Positions 33,696 through 42,027 of a stretch of 63,553 bases of DNA are shown in pieces. Position numbers and translations under genes: made by a program. Each line of letters begins with the position of its first letter. The first letter of the stretch is position 1. Source of the DNA: an uncultured Bacteroidales bacterium (GTDB lineage Bacteria; Bacteroidota; Bacteroidia; Bacteroidales; UBA932). Location of the stretch: the NCBI GenBank assembly GCA_944323785.1, contig CALUTU010000013.1:1-63553 (forward strand), in the 5' to 3' direction. Below the pieces are notes generated by a model. That model was not told the DNA's origin and searched no databases. It worked only from the letters and a program-made list of their open reading frames with translations.

Positions 33696-34541
33696 CTATT
33701 TGCTGAAAAGAGTCTTGAATGTCTCCTTGTTCTTGAGGGCCGCGTTGAAAAGGGCTTCGAGGTTGACTCTCGAGTCGGCCTCATCGCGGTTGGGAAGTAC
33801 CTGGTAGTATCCGTTCAGGCCGCTCTCGCTCCAGTAGGCCTCGGGGCTGAGTGTCGGGGCGGTGGTAAACAGCAGCTTTTTGCTGATATCCTCTACGGAT
33901 GCGTTGAGGATCATGCCTTCGCGGTCCAGGATGACTATCGGGTCTATGAGGTTCTCCAGGTCGCGTACCTGATGGGTGGAGATGACGATGACCCGGTCTT
34001 CGGTGGCACATTCGGAGATGACGCGGCGCAGGGTGGTCTTCGAGGGAATGTCCAGGCCGTTGGAAGGCTCGTCCATCAGCAGCACCCTGGTATTGAGGGC
34101 CAGGGCAAACGAGATCAGGGCCTTTTTCTGCTGTCCCTGCGAGAGCCGGTCGAAGCGGCTTGAGGCATCCACCTCGAAAGTCCGGCACAGCCTCTCGAAC
34201 ATGGCGTTGTCGTAACCCGGATAGAGCAGGGAATTGCTCTGCGCGAACCGCCTGACGGGGATGGGAGGGGCGATGAAGATCTCGGGGATGAAGTACAGGT
34301 CCTTGAGCATTTCGGGATTGCGCGAGGATGATCTGATGCCCAGCACGGAGCAGTCTCCGCTCTTGGGCCGCAGCAGTCCGCTGATGATGCGCAGCAGCGT
34401 GGTCTTTCCCACGCCGTTCTCTCCGAGCAGGCCGTAGATCCTGCCGGCCTCGAGACTCATGGACAGGTTCTCAAACACCAGGTGTTTCCTGTAGCTGAAT
34501 CTCAGATTCTCGATTCTTACTGTCGGTTCATTCTTTTCCAT
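33696..34541 (-). CDS. ABC transporter ATP-binding protein
   Basis: A 281-residue ATPase with Walker A GENGVGKTT (about residue 38), signature LSQGQQKK (about 133), Walker B VLLMDEPSNGLD and the H-loop ISTHQVRDLE. It resembles the YtrB/NatA-type ATPases of small exporters under YtrA regulators. It drives the permease encoded next. The operon promoter appears to lie about 240 bp upstream (34780-34810), with a possible short reading frame between. Confidence 0.9.
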   Translation of the reverse strand: MEKNEPTVRIENLRFSYRKHLVFENLSMSLEAGRIYGLLGENGVGKTTLLRIISGLLRPKSGDCSVLGIRSSSRNPEMLKDLYFIPEIFIAPPIPVRRFAQSNSLLYPGYDNAMFERLCRTFEVDASSRFDRLSQGQQKKALISFALALNTRVLLMDEPSNGLDIPSKTTLRRVISECATEDRVIVISTHQVRDLENLIDPIVILDREGMILNASVEDISKKLLFTTAPTLSPEAYWSESGLNGYYQVLPNRDEADSRVNLEALFNAALKNKETFKTLFSK

Positions 34542-34552
34542 AACATTTACTT

Positions 34553-34768
34553 TTATGCTTTATCGTTTAACTTCAAATCTTTTCTTTCCGCCTTTCCCGC
34601 CTCCAGTTCCCATATGCTTCTCTTGTCCGCTTCTGCTTCGCCCTCATCCGTCGGCACTTTCTCTGTGCTGCCTTCATCCGTCCCTTGGCGTCTCCATCCC
34701 GCCTTCATCCATCCTTCAGCTCCTCTGTGCTTCCGTCCCGCCGTTTCTTTAGATAGTGTATTAGTCAT
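34553..34768 (-). CDS. Possible 71-residue charged leader protein
   Basis: A frame starting at 34768 and stopping 11 bases before the ATPase gene. The peptide is very rich in Lys, Glu, Gly and Arg and resembles no known family. The DNA between 34640 and 34720 has degenerate repeats of CTTCATCCGTC, so this may be slippage-made low-complexity sequence. It is supported only by its place: its ATG lies about 6 bases after the expected transcription start. Confidence 0.3.
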   Translation of the reverse strand: MTNTLSKETAGRKHRGAEGWMKAGWRRQGTDEGSTEKVPTDEGEAEADKRSIWELEAGKAERKDLKLNDKA

Positions 34769-34779
34769 CTAGTACACTG

Positions 34780-34810
34780 CAAAAGTAGGCAAAATTTCTG
34801 TAGATGCAAA
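34780..34810 (-). promoter_or_regulatory. Promoter of the ABC-gntR-TonB operon
   Basis: On the minus strand TTTG (34807-34810), a 19-bp spacer, then TACTTTTG (34780-34787), a full match to TTTG-N19-TAnnTTTG. Confidence 0.7.
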
Positions 34811-34962
34811 TTTTTATGGAATTATTCGGATTTTTTGTCGCAGATTTCTGAAAATATCCACCGGGACGTGGTTATTCTGACTCTCATCTTGGAACGAACG
34901 GGAAGTGCGGGCATCTGTATTTTGCGTAATAGCCTGATAGACAAGGTGTCGCGAATTTGTGA

Positions 34963-35000
34963 GATGGATTTCAAGGCCTTCCGACCCCTCGAAATCCATC
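34963..35000. repeat. Hairpin in the spacer behind the histidine kinase gene
   Basis: GATGGATTTCAAGG pairs with CCTCGAAATCCATC with one mismatch around a 10-nt loop, and TTTGTGAG lies on both sides as a direct repeat. No T tail follows, so it is not a clear terminator. The rest of the spacer 34811-35162 holds no gene that I can support. Confidence 0.45.
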
Positions 35001-35162
35001 GGTTTGTGAGGTGAAAGTGCTGATTATTAAGCAATTGGTAGGTATAAAAGATGCGCGTACATCCCGTAAATGCATCGGCGCAGAGTATCGTAGGTGGTGG
35101 GCCTGGCTGCGGTTGACTTGTTGCGGCCTGCTGATGTGACTGGCCGGTGTGCTGGGGGTGGA

Positions 35163-36473
35163 TTAGCGGAAGAAGAGCTCGAAGCGGGTGATGCGGTCGG
35201 GACCGGTGGCAAGGTTGAAACGGATGCCTGAACGGGTGAGAATCTCGTGGATGACCGCCAGGCCGATGCCCTTGCCGTCCGGCTTCGTGGAGAAGAACGG
35301 GGTGAAGAGATTGCGGGCGACCTCTTCCGGTATGGGAGTTCCGTTGTCTGCAATGCACCAGTAGCCAGGTTTGGATGTAATGGTAATCCGGCAGTCTGAG
35401 GAGTCTGGCGGGAATGCCTCGACGGCGTTCTTGACGATGTTGGTGAGGACCTGTTCCATCAGTACGGGGTCGATGCTCACTTCTCCGGCGTTGTCGTCCA
35501 GGTCCAGTATCTGTGCGATCTGCCGCCGGCCTTTCAGGCTCTCGAGGAAGGGGGCTGTCCTGCGCAGGAATGTGTTTGCCTCCACCGGACGGCATACCGG
35601 GTCGGGAATGCGTGCCATGGAGGCGTACTCGGTGATGAACCGGCTCATGCGGTCTATGCGCGACAGCAGTATCGACAGCATGGAGGCGGTGTCCTCGTCT
35701 CCGGAGCCGGCACTGCTCTGCTCCATGGCTCCGAGAGCAGAAGTCAGTCCTGCCATGGTGTTGTTCACTTCGTGGGAGATGATGCGGATGACTTTCCGGT
35801 AGCCCCTTTTCTCAGCTTCGTACAGCTCTTCTGTCAGCGGCTCCACCATGTAGAACGGATGCGGAAATCCTCTGTCCATGAATGACGAACATGTGCAGCG
35901 GTAGATGTGCAGCGGGTCTGTCTGGAGTATCCTGCCGCTGTCCGGTTCCACTGAGGCCATGAGCTGCAGCAGGGGCAGTCCGCTCCCATCCAATGCGAGA
36001 CCTTTGTATTCTCCTATGTCACTAAGGTTGAGGAAGCGGCACATGGCCGGATTGGCGGAGGATATTTTCCCGTCGATATCCATGATCAGCACGCCCATCG
36101 GGGAGGCTGCGATGAGGAGCTCCAGAAAATGGTTCTGCTCCTGGGCCCGCACTTCCTCTTCATGAAGCTGGTGGCTCATCCGGTTGAACAGCTCTATGAT
36201 GCGGTCCGCGTCTGTCTGTCCTACGGGACGGAGCCGGGTGGAGAAGTCCTGTTCTTTCAGCAGGTCAATACCTCTCGACAGGGTGTCGATAGGCCGGACT
36301 GTTTTCCGGTAGAGTATGGCCAGCAGTATTATGACGGCTACGGTGCAGATCTGGATGACAAGCCAGGTCCATTCCTTCTTCTCAGGTGCGAGCACGAGTA
36401 CGAGAACGGCAGTTCCGACTGTCAGTACGAGTATGGATACGGCTATCAGCCTGAAATATCCCCGTGCGCCCAT
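35163..36473 (-). CDS. Sensor histidine kinase, NtrB/AtoS type
   Basis: A 436-residue kinase. Two TM helices near the N terminus (about residues 10-28 and 36-55) with almost no periplasmic loop, a HAMP-like segment (RPIDTLSRGIDLLKEQDF), a PAS domain (about 115-230, ASPMGVLIMDIDGKISSANPA), then the phospho-acceptor H-box RIISHEVNNTMAGL (about 250), N-box ILTNIVKNAVEAF-like and G-boxes IADNGTPIPEE and KPDGKGIGLAV. With almost no outer sensor loop, it probably senses the membrane or cytoplasm. It lies 7 bases behind its sigma-54 response regulator and with it should control the divergent exporter array. Confidence 0.9.
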   Translation of the reverse strand: MGARGYFRLIAVSILVLTVGTAVLVLVLAPEKKEWTWLVIQICTVAVIILLAILYRKTVRPIDTLSRGIDLLKEQDFSTRLRPVGQTDADRIIELFNRMSHQLHEEEVRAQEQNHFLELLIAASPMGVLIMDIDGKISSANPAMCRFLNLSDIGEYKGLALDGSGLPLLQLMASVEPDSGRILQTDPLHIYRCTCSSFMDRGFPHPFYMVEPLTEELYEAEKRGYRKVIRIISHEVNNTMAGLTSALGAMEQSSAGSGDEDTASMLSILLSRIDRMSRFITEYASMARIPDPVCRPVEANTFLRRTAPFLESLKGRRQIAQILDLDDNAGEVSIDPVLMEQVLTNIVKNAVEAFPPDSSDCRITITSKPGYWCIADNGTPIPEEVARNLFTPFFSTKPDGKGIGLAVIHEILTRSGIRFNLATGPDRITRFELFFR

Positions 36474-36480
36474 ATCTGTG

Positions 36481-37800
36481 TTAAAGTTCTATTCTGTATT
36501 TCTCCAGGCGGCGGTAGAGTGAGGCCCGTGTGATGCCTAAGGAGGCGGCGGCACGGGTCACGTTGCCGTTGCAGTCGGACAAGGCCCTGCGGATGCGCTC
36601 TTTCTCCATCTCCTCCAGCGTGAGATTTCCGGAGGTGCGTACCGGCGGCTCGGGCGCGTTTCCCATGCTGCGGGCGATGTCGTCCTTGCCGATGGTCCCG
36701 CCGGGTGCCATGATGAGGGCCCGCTCCACCACATTCTTCAGTTCCCGGATATTGCCCGGCCACGGCAGACGGCTCAGGTATTCCACCGCCTCGGAGGAGA
36801 ACTCCGCCCGGGACGGCACATCCTTGGCGAAATGCCTTACCAGCAGGGGAATGTCCTCCCTGCGCTCTCTTAGCGGGGGCAGATGGATGGGGATGAGATT
36901 GAGGCGGTAGTAGAGGTCTTCGCGGAAAAGTCCCTGGCTCACCATGTCAGGCAGGCTGCGGTTGGTGGCCGAGATCACGCGCACGTCGGTCCTGCGTGGC
37001 AGGCTCTCTCCAAGTGGCTCGTAGGTGCGGTCCTGGAGCACCCGCAGCAACTTGACTTGGCACACCGGCTCCAGCTCCCCGATCTCGTCCAGGAAGATGG
37101 TGCCCTTGTCGGCCAGCTCAAAGCGTCCCTTGCGGTCTGTCCAGGCATCGGTGAAAGCCCCCTTCTTGTGCCCGAACATCTCGCTGTCGAAGAGGCTGGA
37201 GCTCAGGCCTCCGAGATTGACCTTGACGAACGGTCCGGATTGCCTGGGAGAGTTGAGGTGGATGGCCTCGGCGATGAGCTCCTTGCCCGTGCCGCTTTCC
37301 CCGGTGATGAGCACGGACGCTCCGGTGGGGGCCACCCTCAGCACTGCGTCCAGCACTTCCCGCATCATGGGGCTGCGGCCGATAATCCGCTCGAATCCCC
37401 TGCCCGTGTCCGGGGTCTGCTCCGCCTGCGCCGAGTTCAGGTGCAGGGCAGTGCCTATGCGTTCCAGCAGAGCCGTATTGTCCCAGGGCTTGGTGATGAA
37501 GTCAAATGCTCCCAGCCTCATGCCCTCCACGGCCAGGGAAATGCTGCCCCAGGCCGTCATGAGTATGACCGGAGTGGACGGGGCGAGGATACGCACCTTC
37601 CGCAGAAGCTCCAGACCCTCCTCGCCGGTGGTGGACAGGGAGTAGTTCATGTCCATCAGGATGAGCTCCGGCTCCTGACGGCGCACGGTCTCTACCGCCT
37701 CTTTCGGGCCCGGTACGGCCTCTGCCGTCAGTCCGGCCCTGCCCAGCAGGAATCTAAGCGATGCCCTTATCGCATCATCATCGTCAACAATCAGTATCAT
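36481..37800 (-). CDS. Sigma-54-dependent response regulator, NtrC family
   Basis: A 439-residue activator. Receiver domain with phospho-acceptor Asp50 (ELILMDMNYS), AAA+ domain with Walker A GESGTGKE, the sigma-54 contact loop as GAFTDA (a Bacteroidetes variant of GAFTGA), Walker B TIFLDEIGEL and an R-finger region, and a C-terminal Fis-type HTH (ALSDCNGNVTRAAASLGITR). It works with the kinase next door. A -24/-12 promoter and a palindrome in front of the divergent efflux genes (39208-39304) are its likely targets. Confidence 0.93.
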   Translation of the reverse strand: MILIVDDDDAIRASLRFLLGRAGLTAEAVPGPKEAVETVRRQEPELILMDMNYSLSTTGEEGLELLRKVRILAPSTPVILMTAWGSISLAVEGMRLGAFDFITKPWDNTALLERIGTALHLNSAQAEQTPDTGRGFERIIGRSPMMREVLDAVLRVAPTGASVLITGESGTGKELIAEAIHLNSPRQSGPFVKVNLGGLSSSLFDSEMFGHKKGAFTDAWTDRKGRFELADKGTIFLDEIGELEPVCQVKLLRVLQDRTYEPLGESLPRRTDVRVISATNRSLPDMVSQGLFREDLYYRLNLIPIHLPPLRERREDIPLLVRHFAKDVPSRAEFSSEAVEYLSRLPWPGNIRELKNVVERALIMAPGGTIGKDDIARSMGNAPEPPVRTSGNLTLEEMEKERIRRALSDCNGNVTRAAASLGITRASLYRRLEKYRIEL

Positions 37801-37804
37801 AATG

Positions 37805-39070
37805 TCACGGTTTCAGTAGGTTGATGGGAACGACATACACTCCGTCCTCTCTTCGGTAAGAGCTGCCGACGGCAGTCAGTACCATTAAGAACGAGGGCGC
37901 TTTCTCATTGCTCTTTTCCTCAAGTTTTGCTTTCAGCGTCTTAAGTGAATCGGCACCGGCCTCGATCAGCTCGTCTCCGCCCAGTTTGATCTCCACGGCT
38001 CCCCAGCGTCCGTCGTCAAGATGTATGACGGCATCGCATTCCAGTCCGGTGTTGTCCCTGTAGTGCAGCACCTCTCCGCCAAGGGTCTCCGCATATATTC
38101 TGAGGTCGCGCACGGCCATATCCTCAAAGAACAGCCCCAGGCTTTCAAGATCTCTGAGCAGGTCTTCCGGCATGACACCCAAGGCCCTGCATGCGATGGA
38201 TGTGTCTACAAAATGCCGTGTGGGAGTCGAGCGTATGGAGGTCTTGGAGCGGATGTCGGGATTCCACGCAGCCATGTCCTCGATGATGTACAGGTCCTTT
38301 AAGGCTTCCAGATAGTCGTCAAAGGTCTTGGGATCCATTGTCCTTTCGTTGCTCTGGCGTACATCTGCGATGATGGTCGATATTGCGGCTTCTGTCGAGA
38401 TATGACGGGCGTAGCTTCTTACGATCATTCTCAGCACTTCCGGTTTCTTGTTGCGGAAACGCTCGTTCTCACAGTCCTCGAACACAAAAAGTCCGTTCCA
38501 ATAATTTTTGGTTATCTCTATGGCGATATCTTTAGAAGCCAGCACGGACACCGGCCAGCCGCCACGGCAGATCAGATGAGCGATATTCTCCAGAGACGCA
38601 TCCTGATTCAAGTCCCATACGGAAGCGGCATCGCCGTTGAACAGCCCCTGCAGTGAGACCGTTCCTTTTGACTCTTTTGATTCCCACAGACTCATCGGGC
38701 GCATTCTCACGGGAGTGATTCTTCCGGCTCCGCTGTGATGTACCTCGGTCTTGTCCGCAGGAGTGGAGCTTCCGGTCAGAATATATTTGCCGAATTCGTA
38801 TTTGAAATCCAGGTCGTCCTTGACTTGATTCCAGATATCAGGGGCTTTCTGCCATTCGTCTATCAGCCTGGGACATTCTCCGTTGAGCACCGCTTTGGGA
38901 TTCATCCGCGCCATAGCGATGGCCTGTTTCGTGTTCAGCTTTATGAAACTCTTCTGGTAAAGCATACATGTGGTGGTCTTGCCGCAGAACTTCGGGCCGG
39001 CCACGACGATTGCCCCGGAGGTTCTCAGCTTAAGTTCTATCTCCTTTTCGATAAGGCGGCTGTAATACAT
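37805..39070 (-). CDS. AAA_14 ATPase with DUF4143
   Basis: A 421-residue protein: Walker A VVAGPKFCGKTTT near residue 25, Walker B region CPRLIDEWQKAP, sensor KYILTGSS, and a C-terminal DUF4143 nuclease-like domain (FFEDMAVRDLRIYAE, ECDAVIHLDDGRWGAVEIKL). The family is very common in gut anaerobes; its job is not known. Start ATG 39070 is preferred to 39091, because a perfect -7 box (39094-39101) puts transcription start at about 39088. It stands 4 bases ahead of the response regulator gene and so seems to share its transcript. GC is lower than in neighbours, suggesting it was acquired. Confidence 0.85.
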   Translation of the reverse strand: MYYSRLIEKEIELKLRTSGAIVVAGPKFCGKTTTCMLYQKSFIKLNTKQAIAMARMNPKAVLNGECPRLIDEWQKAPDIWNQVKDDLDFKYEFGKYILTGSSTPADKTEVHHSGAGRITPVRMRPMSLWESKESKGTVSLQGLFNGDAASVWDLNQDASLENIAHLICRGGWPVSVLASKDIAIEITKNYWNGLFVFEDCENERFRNKKPEVLRMIVRSYARHISTEAAISTIIADVRQSNERTMDPKTFDDYLEALKDLYIIEDMAAWNPDIRSKTSIRSTPTRHFVDTSIACRALGVMPEDLLRDLESLGLFFEDMAVRDLRIYAETLGGEVLHYRDNTGLECDAVIHLDDGRWGAVEIKLGGDELIEAGADSLKTLKAKLEEKSNEKAPSFLMVLTAVGSSYRREDGVYVVPINLLKP

Positions 39071-39093
39071 AGGGAATGTTTTATAATCCATTG

Positions 39094-39101
39094 CAAAGAT
39101 A
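39094..39101 (-). promoter_or_regulatory. -7 box of the DUF4143-ntrC-kinase operon
   Basis: The complement reads TATCTTTG. It lies 3 bases before the first possible ATG, which argues for the ATG 21 bases further on. Confidence 0.6.
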
Positions 39102-39102
39102 G

Positions 39103-39168
39103 AAATTCCTATGATTTTCAGTATAAAATTCCCAAAATTTTCAATGAAAAATTCCCAAGATTTTCAAT
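39103..39168. repeat. Three iteron-like direct repeats in front of the DUF4143 gene
   Basis: Three 20-nt units of the form AAATTCCYAWRATTTTCARW start at 39103, 39126 and 39149, a strict 23-bp period (about two helix turns). They cover the -33 region and upstream DNA of the DUF4143 promoter, so they look like binding sites of a regulator, perhaps the ATPase itself. Confidence 0.75.
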
Positions 39169-39207
39169 CGCGGGGTGTCCGGAGGTTCGGTCAGGTGTCC
39201 GCAGAGG

Positions 39208-39227
39208 GGTGTCCGATATCGGACACC
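39208..39227. promoter_or_regulatory. Perfect 20-bp palindrome, candidate activator site
   Basis: GGTGTCCGATATCGGACACC reads the same on both strands. Two further GGTGTCCG half sites precede it (39174-39181 and 39194-39201). It lies 62 bp upstream of the -24 element of the sigma-54 promoter, the usual place for an NtrC-type enhancer. Confidence 0.8.
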
Positions 39228-39288
39228 TGTACGGAAATGAACGGATGCTATTGAGGGTAAAATATTGATAGATAGCATAGTATGATGC

Positions 39289-39304
39289 TGGCACGGGGAT
39301 TGTC
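39289..39304 (+). promoter_or_regulatory. Sigma-54 (-24/-12) promoter of the efflux array
   Basis: TGGCACGGGGATTGTC fits TGGCACG-N4-TTGC at all but one base (TTGT), with exact spacing. It is 35 bp upstream of the first permease ATG, reads in its direction, and faces the gene for a sigma-54 activator. Confidence 0.75.
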
Positions 39305-39338
39305 CGGCCATTATATAAAAGGTATAATATAGAGCGAT

Positions 39339-40673
39339 ATGAAATTAGGATTATACTTCAGACAGGCGTGGTACAACCTCCGGGTGAACCGGGTGTACAG
39401 CGCGGTGTTCATCGCCGGAACGGCGGTGTCGGTCGCACTGGTGATGGCTTTCCTGACCGTGCTTTCTTCCAGGGTGGTCAATACCGTGCCGGAGACGCAC
39501 CGGGACAGGATGCTGAGTGTCAGCCATCTGTTATATAAGGGAGATATGGGAACGCTGGGCTTCGGAGTGTCGGCTGAGTTCGGAAAGCGTTTTTTAGACA
39601 GTCTGCCCGGAGTGGAGTGCTGGACAGCAATGGCTCCGGGACATTTTATGGAAGGTCCGCTCACATTGAGGGATGCCGCCGGCATCAGCTGCAAGGCGTA
39701 CACCCGTTTCGTGGACCGGAACTTCTGGAGGGTCTTCGATTTTCAGTTTATCGCTGGCAGACCCTTGTCGGAAAGCGGTATGCACGGCAGTGCAGCCGAG
39801 CTGGTGGTCTCCGAATCGATAGCACGCCGTCTTGCCGGAAAGTCGGATGCGGTGGGTAAGGAGGTGTACTGGGACGGCCAGTTGTTCCGGATATGCGGAG
39901 TGGTCAGGGATGTGCCCATAAGCGCGTCTGCGGCTTTTGCCGAGGCTTGGATGCCTTTGGACGAGTACGACATCAACATGTCGTGGCTCGGACGGATGTT
40001 CTCCGGCAAGAGCAGTTTTCTGGGGGACGGATTCATATATATTCTGGCTGACGACAGGGCCTCGTTCCGTAAAATCAGGTCGGGGATTGAGGACCGCCTG
40101 GAGATATTCAACCATACCGATGACAGTGGAACGGAACTGAGCCTGCCCCAGGGAGTACCGTCGTATGTGGAAAGTGTGTTCGCACAGTTTGATATTCATG
40201 GCAACAGTCAGCCTATTACGCCCTATATCTGGATGAGTGTCGGAGTGCTCCTGCTTATCCTGCTGGTGCCGCTTTTCAATCTCTCCGGCATGGTGACTTC
40301 CAGGATGGAGGCACGTCTGACCGAGTTCGGTACCCGTAAGGCCTTCGGTGCCTGTGGTGGTTCCATCCTCTCGCAGATAACCTGGGAGAATCTGCTGCTG
40401 ACACTTATCGGCGGAGTGCTGGGGCTGGTGCTGTCCTGGCTGCTGCTGGAGGTGTTCTCCCGTCAGGTCAGCATGTTGATACCGGGTGGCGGATGGATGC
40501 CGGGCTACGGGACTCCTGAGGCCGGGTATTTTGATTTCAGAGATTTCTACAACATATACCTGGGGACTGCACTGCTTCTTATCATAGTGGTGCTCAATGT
40601 ACTGTCGGCCCTACTTCCTGCCCGCAGAGTCATCCGGCATCCGATAACCGAATCGTTGAACTATAAAAAATAG
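39339..40673 (+). CDS. ABC transporter permease, MacB/FtsX type (pair 1, first)
   Basis: A 444-residue permease: N-terminal TM helix (about 22-45), a large periplasmic MacB-like domain (about 50-280, with SESIARRLAGKSDAVGKEVY and RICGVVRDVP as typical segments), then three TM helices, with the sequence NLSGMVTSRMEARLTEFGTR and KAFGA between the first two, the cytoplasmic coupling region that meets the ATPase. Starts MKLGLYFRQAWYNLR, like the other 'first' permeases at 43324, 46833 and 49430. It is the first gene after the sigma-54 promoter and 6 bases before its pair partner. Confidence 0.9.
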   Translation: MKLGLYFRQAWYNLRVNRVYSAVFIAGTAVSVALVMAFLTVLSSRVVNTVPETHRDRMLSVSHLLYKGDMGTLGFGVSAEFGKRFLDSLPGVECWTAMAPGHFMEGPLTLRDAAGISCKAYTRFVDRNFWRVFDFQFIAGRPLSESGMHGSAAELVVSESIARRLAGKSDAVGKEVYWDGQLFRICGVVRDVPISASAAFAEAWMPLDEYDINMSWLGRMFSGKSSFLGDGFIYILADDRASFRKIRSGIEDRLEIFNHTDDSGTELSLPQGVPSYVESVFAQFDIHGNSQPITPYIWMSVGVLLLILLVPLFNLSGMVTSRMEARLTEFGTRKAFGACGGSILSQITWENLLLTLIGGVLGLVLSWLLLEVFSRQVSMLIPGGGWMPGYGTPEAGYFDFRDFYNIYLGTALLLIIVVLNVLSALLPARRVIRHPITESLNYKK

Positions 40674-40679
40674 CGTACT

Positions 40680-42005
40680 ATGATAAGGCAGATATTCAAG
40701 CAGATATGGTTTTACCGCCGGGGCAGTGCCTGGCTGTTTGCGGAGCTTCTTGTGATCGCTGTCGTGTCGTGGTTTGTAGTCAACCGGATATGGAATGTCC
40801 AGTACAGGATTCACGCCATACCCGACGGCATAGACTATGACGGGGTGTATGTGCTTTCTCTCGATGAGCTGTATCCCGGTCAATATGGCTATGACAGCAC
40901 CTACGATACGGACGAGGCCCGTATGGAGAACTTTTTCCGGGTAGGCGACATGCTGCGTCAGATGCCGCAGATACAGAGTCAGGCCACGATAAATATGACT
41001 CCATGCTTGGGCAGCATAAGTGTGATGACAATATTCCTGGACAGTGTTACGATGGTGAATACAGCTGTGATTCAGAGAATTTCTGGGGCGGAGGACTTTC
41101 GGTTACTAGGATACAAGGTACTGCTGCCTGAGGACGGTGAACTTGTGGATGAACCCAATACGATACTTATTTCCGAAGATCTGGCCATGACGCTGTTCCC
41201 TGGAGTCAGTCCGGTAGGAAAGACTCTCAGGGATGCACTGGATGACTCCAGTCCGAATTACGCTTCGGATTATGATAATAGAAAGATAACAGGAGTTATC
41301 GCCAATGTCCGTATGAGCCCGGATGCTGAGAATATTCCGATGCTGATAGAGAATATCCACAGGCAGGAGTACTTTGAGGATATTGTATTTAATGAAGAGT
41401 ATAAATACGCTTTCCGGACTGTGCCGGGGGTGGATGCGGAGGAGTTTGCGGCAGAGTTGGGCCGGAAACTTGAGAGCGGCGGAGGCCTAGGCAATTACAG
41501 AGTGAGGGAGGTAGTGTCTTACAGGGAGATGGTGGAGGACAGGATTCTGTCCGGCAGCATGGACCGGCTGTTCCTGTGGAAGGCTCTCAGGATATTCCTT
41601 ATCATCAATGTGCTTCTGGCGGTGGTGTCCATCAGCTGGCTGAGAATGGAGGAGCGGTGCGGGGAGATCAGCGTCCGCCGGGCGATGGGAGGCTCCGGGT
41701 GGAGGATTCTCGCCCAGAACATCGGAGAGATATGGGTCGTGACCGCAGCGGCAGCCCTTATTGCCAGTGTGGTGGTGATCAATATCATTGTGCTGGGGAA
41801 GATGGATATCGTAGGGGAGACAGAACAGTTCATGCTGCCGGTGACAAGAGATCTGTATCCGCTGTTATTTGACCCTGTACTGCATTTTCTGGCGGTGGAG
41901 GGCATTGTCCTGGGGCTGCTCCTTGTCGTGGTGACGGTGGCGGCTGCTGTGCCGGTGCTGCTGGCCATGCGACAGTCTCCAGTCGAAGGTCTTAGGGACG
42001 AGTGA
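40680..42005 (+). CDS. ABC transporter permease, MacB/FtsX type (pair 1, second)
   Basis: A 441-residue permease of the second type: start MIRQIFKQIWFYRRGSAWLF, one TM, periplasmic domain with ISEDLAMTLFPGVSPVGKTL, and a C-terminal set of three TMs with SWLRMEERCGEISVRRAMG as the coupling motif. It differs from the first type in its N terminus and periplasmic domain, so the pair may form a heterodimer. The adaptor gene follows after 22 bases. Confidence 0.9.
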   Translation: MIRQIFKQIWFYRRGSAWLFAELLVIAVVSWFVVNRIWNVQYRIHAIPDGIDYDGVYVLSLDELYPGQYGYDSTYDTDEARMENFFRVGDMLRQMPQIQSQATINMTPCLGSISVMTIFLDSVTMVNTAVIQRISGAEDFRLLGYKVLLPEDGELVDEPNTILISEDLAMTLFPGVSPVGKTLRDALDDSSPNYASDYDNRKITGVIANVRMSPDAENIPMLIENIHRQEYFEDIVFNEEYKYAFRTVPGVDAEEFAAELGRKLESGGGLGNYRVREVVSYREMVEDRILSGSMDRLFLWKALRIFLIINVLLAVVSISWLRMEERCGEISVRRAMGGSGWRILAQNIGEIWVVTAAAALIASVVVINIIVLGKMDIVGETEQFMLPVTRDLYPLLFDPVLHFLAVEGIVLGLLLVVVTVAAAVPVLLAMRQSPVEGLRDE

Positions 42006-42027
42006 TTTTTTAGAGGATTTGATAGAA

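Noticed and set aside
34600-34740. CRISPR or tandem-repeat array suspected from repeated CTTCATCCGTC
   Set aside because: Units are irregular in length and spacing and no cas genes are present; it is low-complexity DNA.
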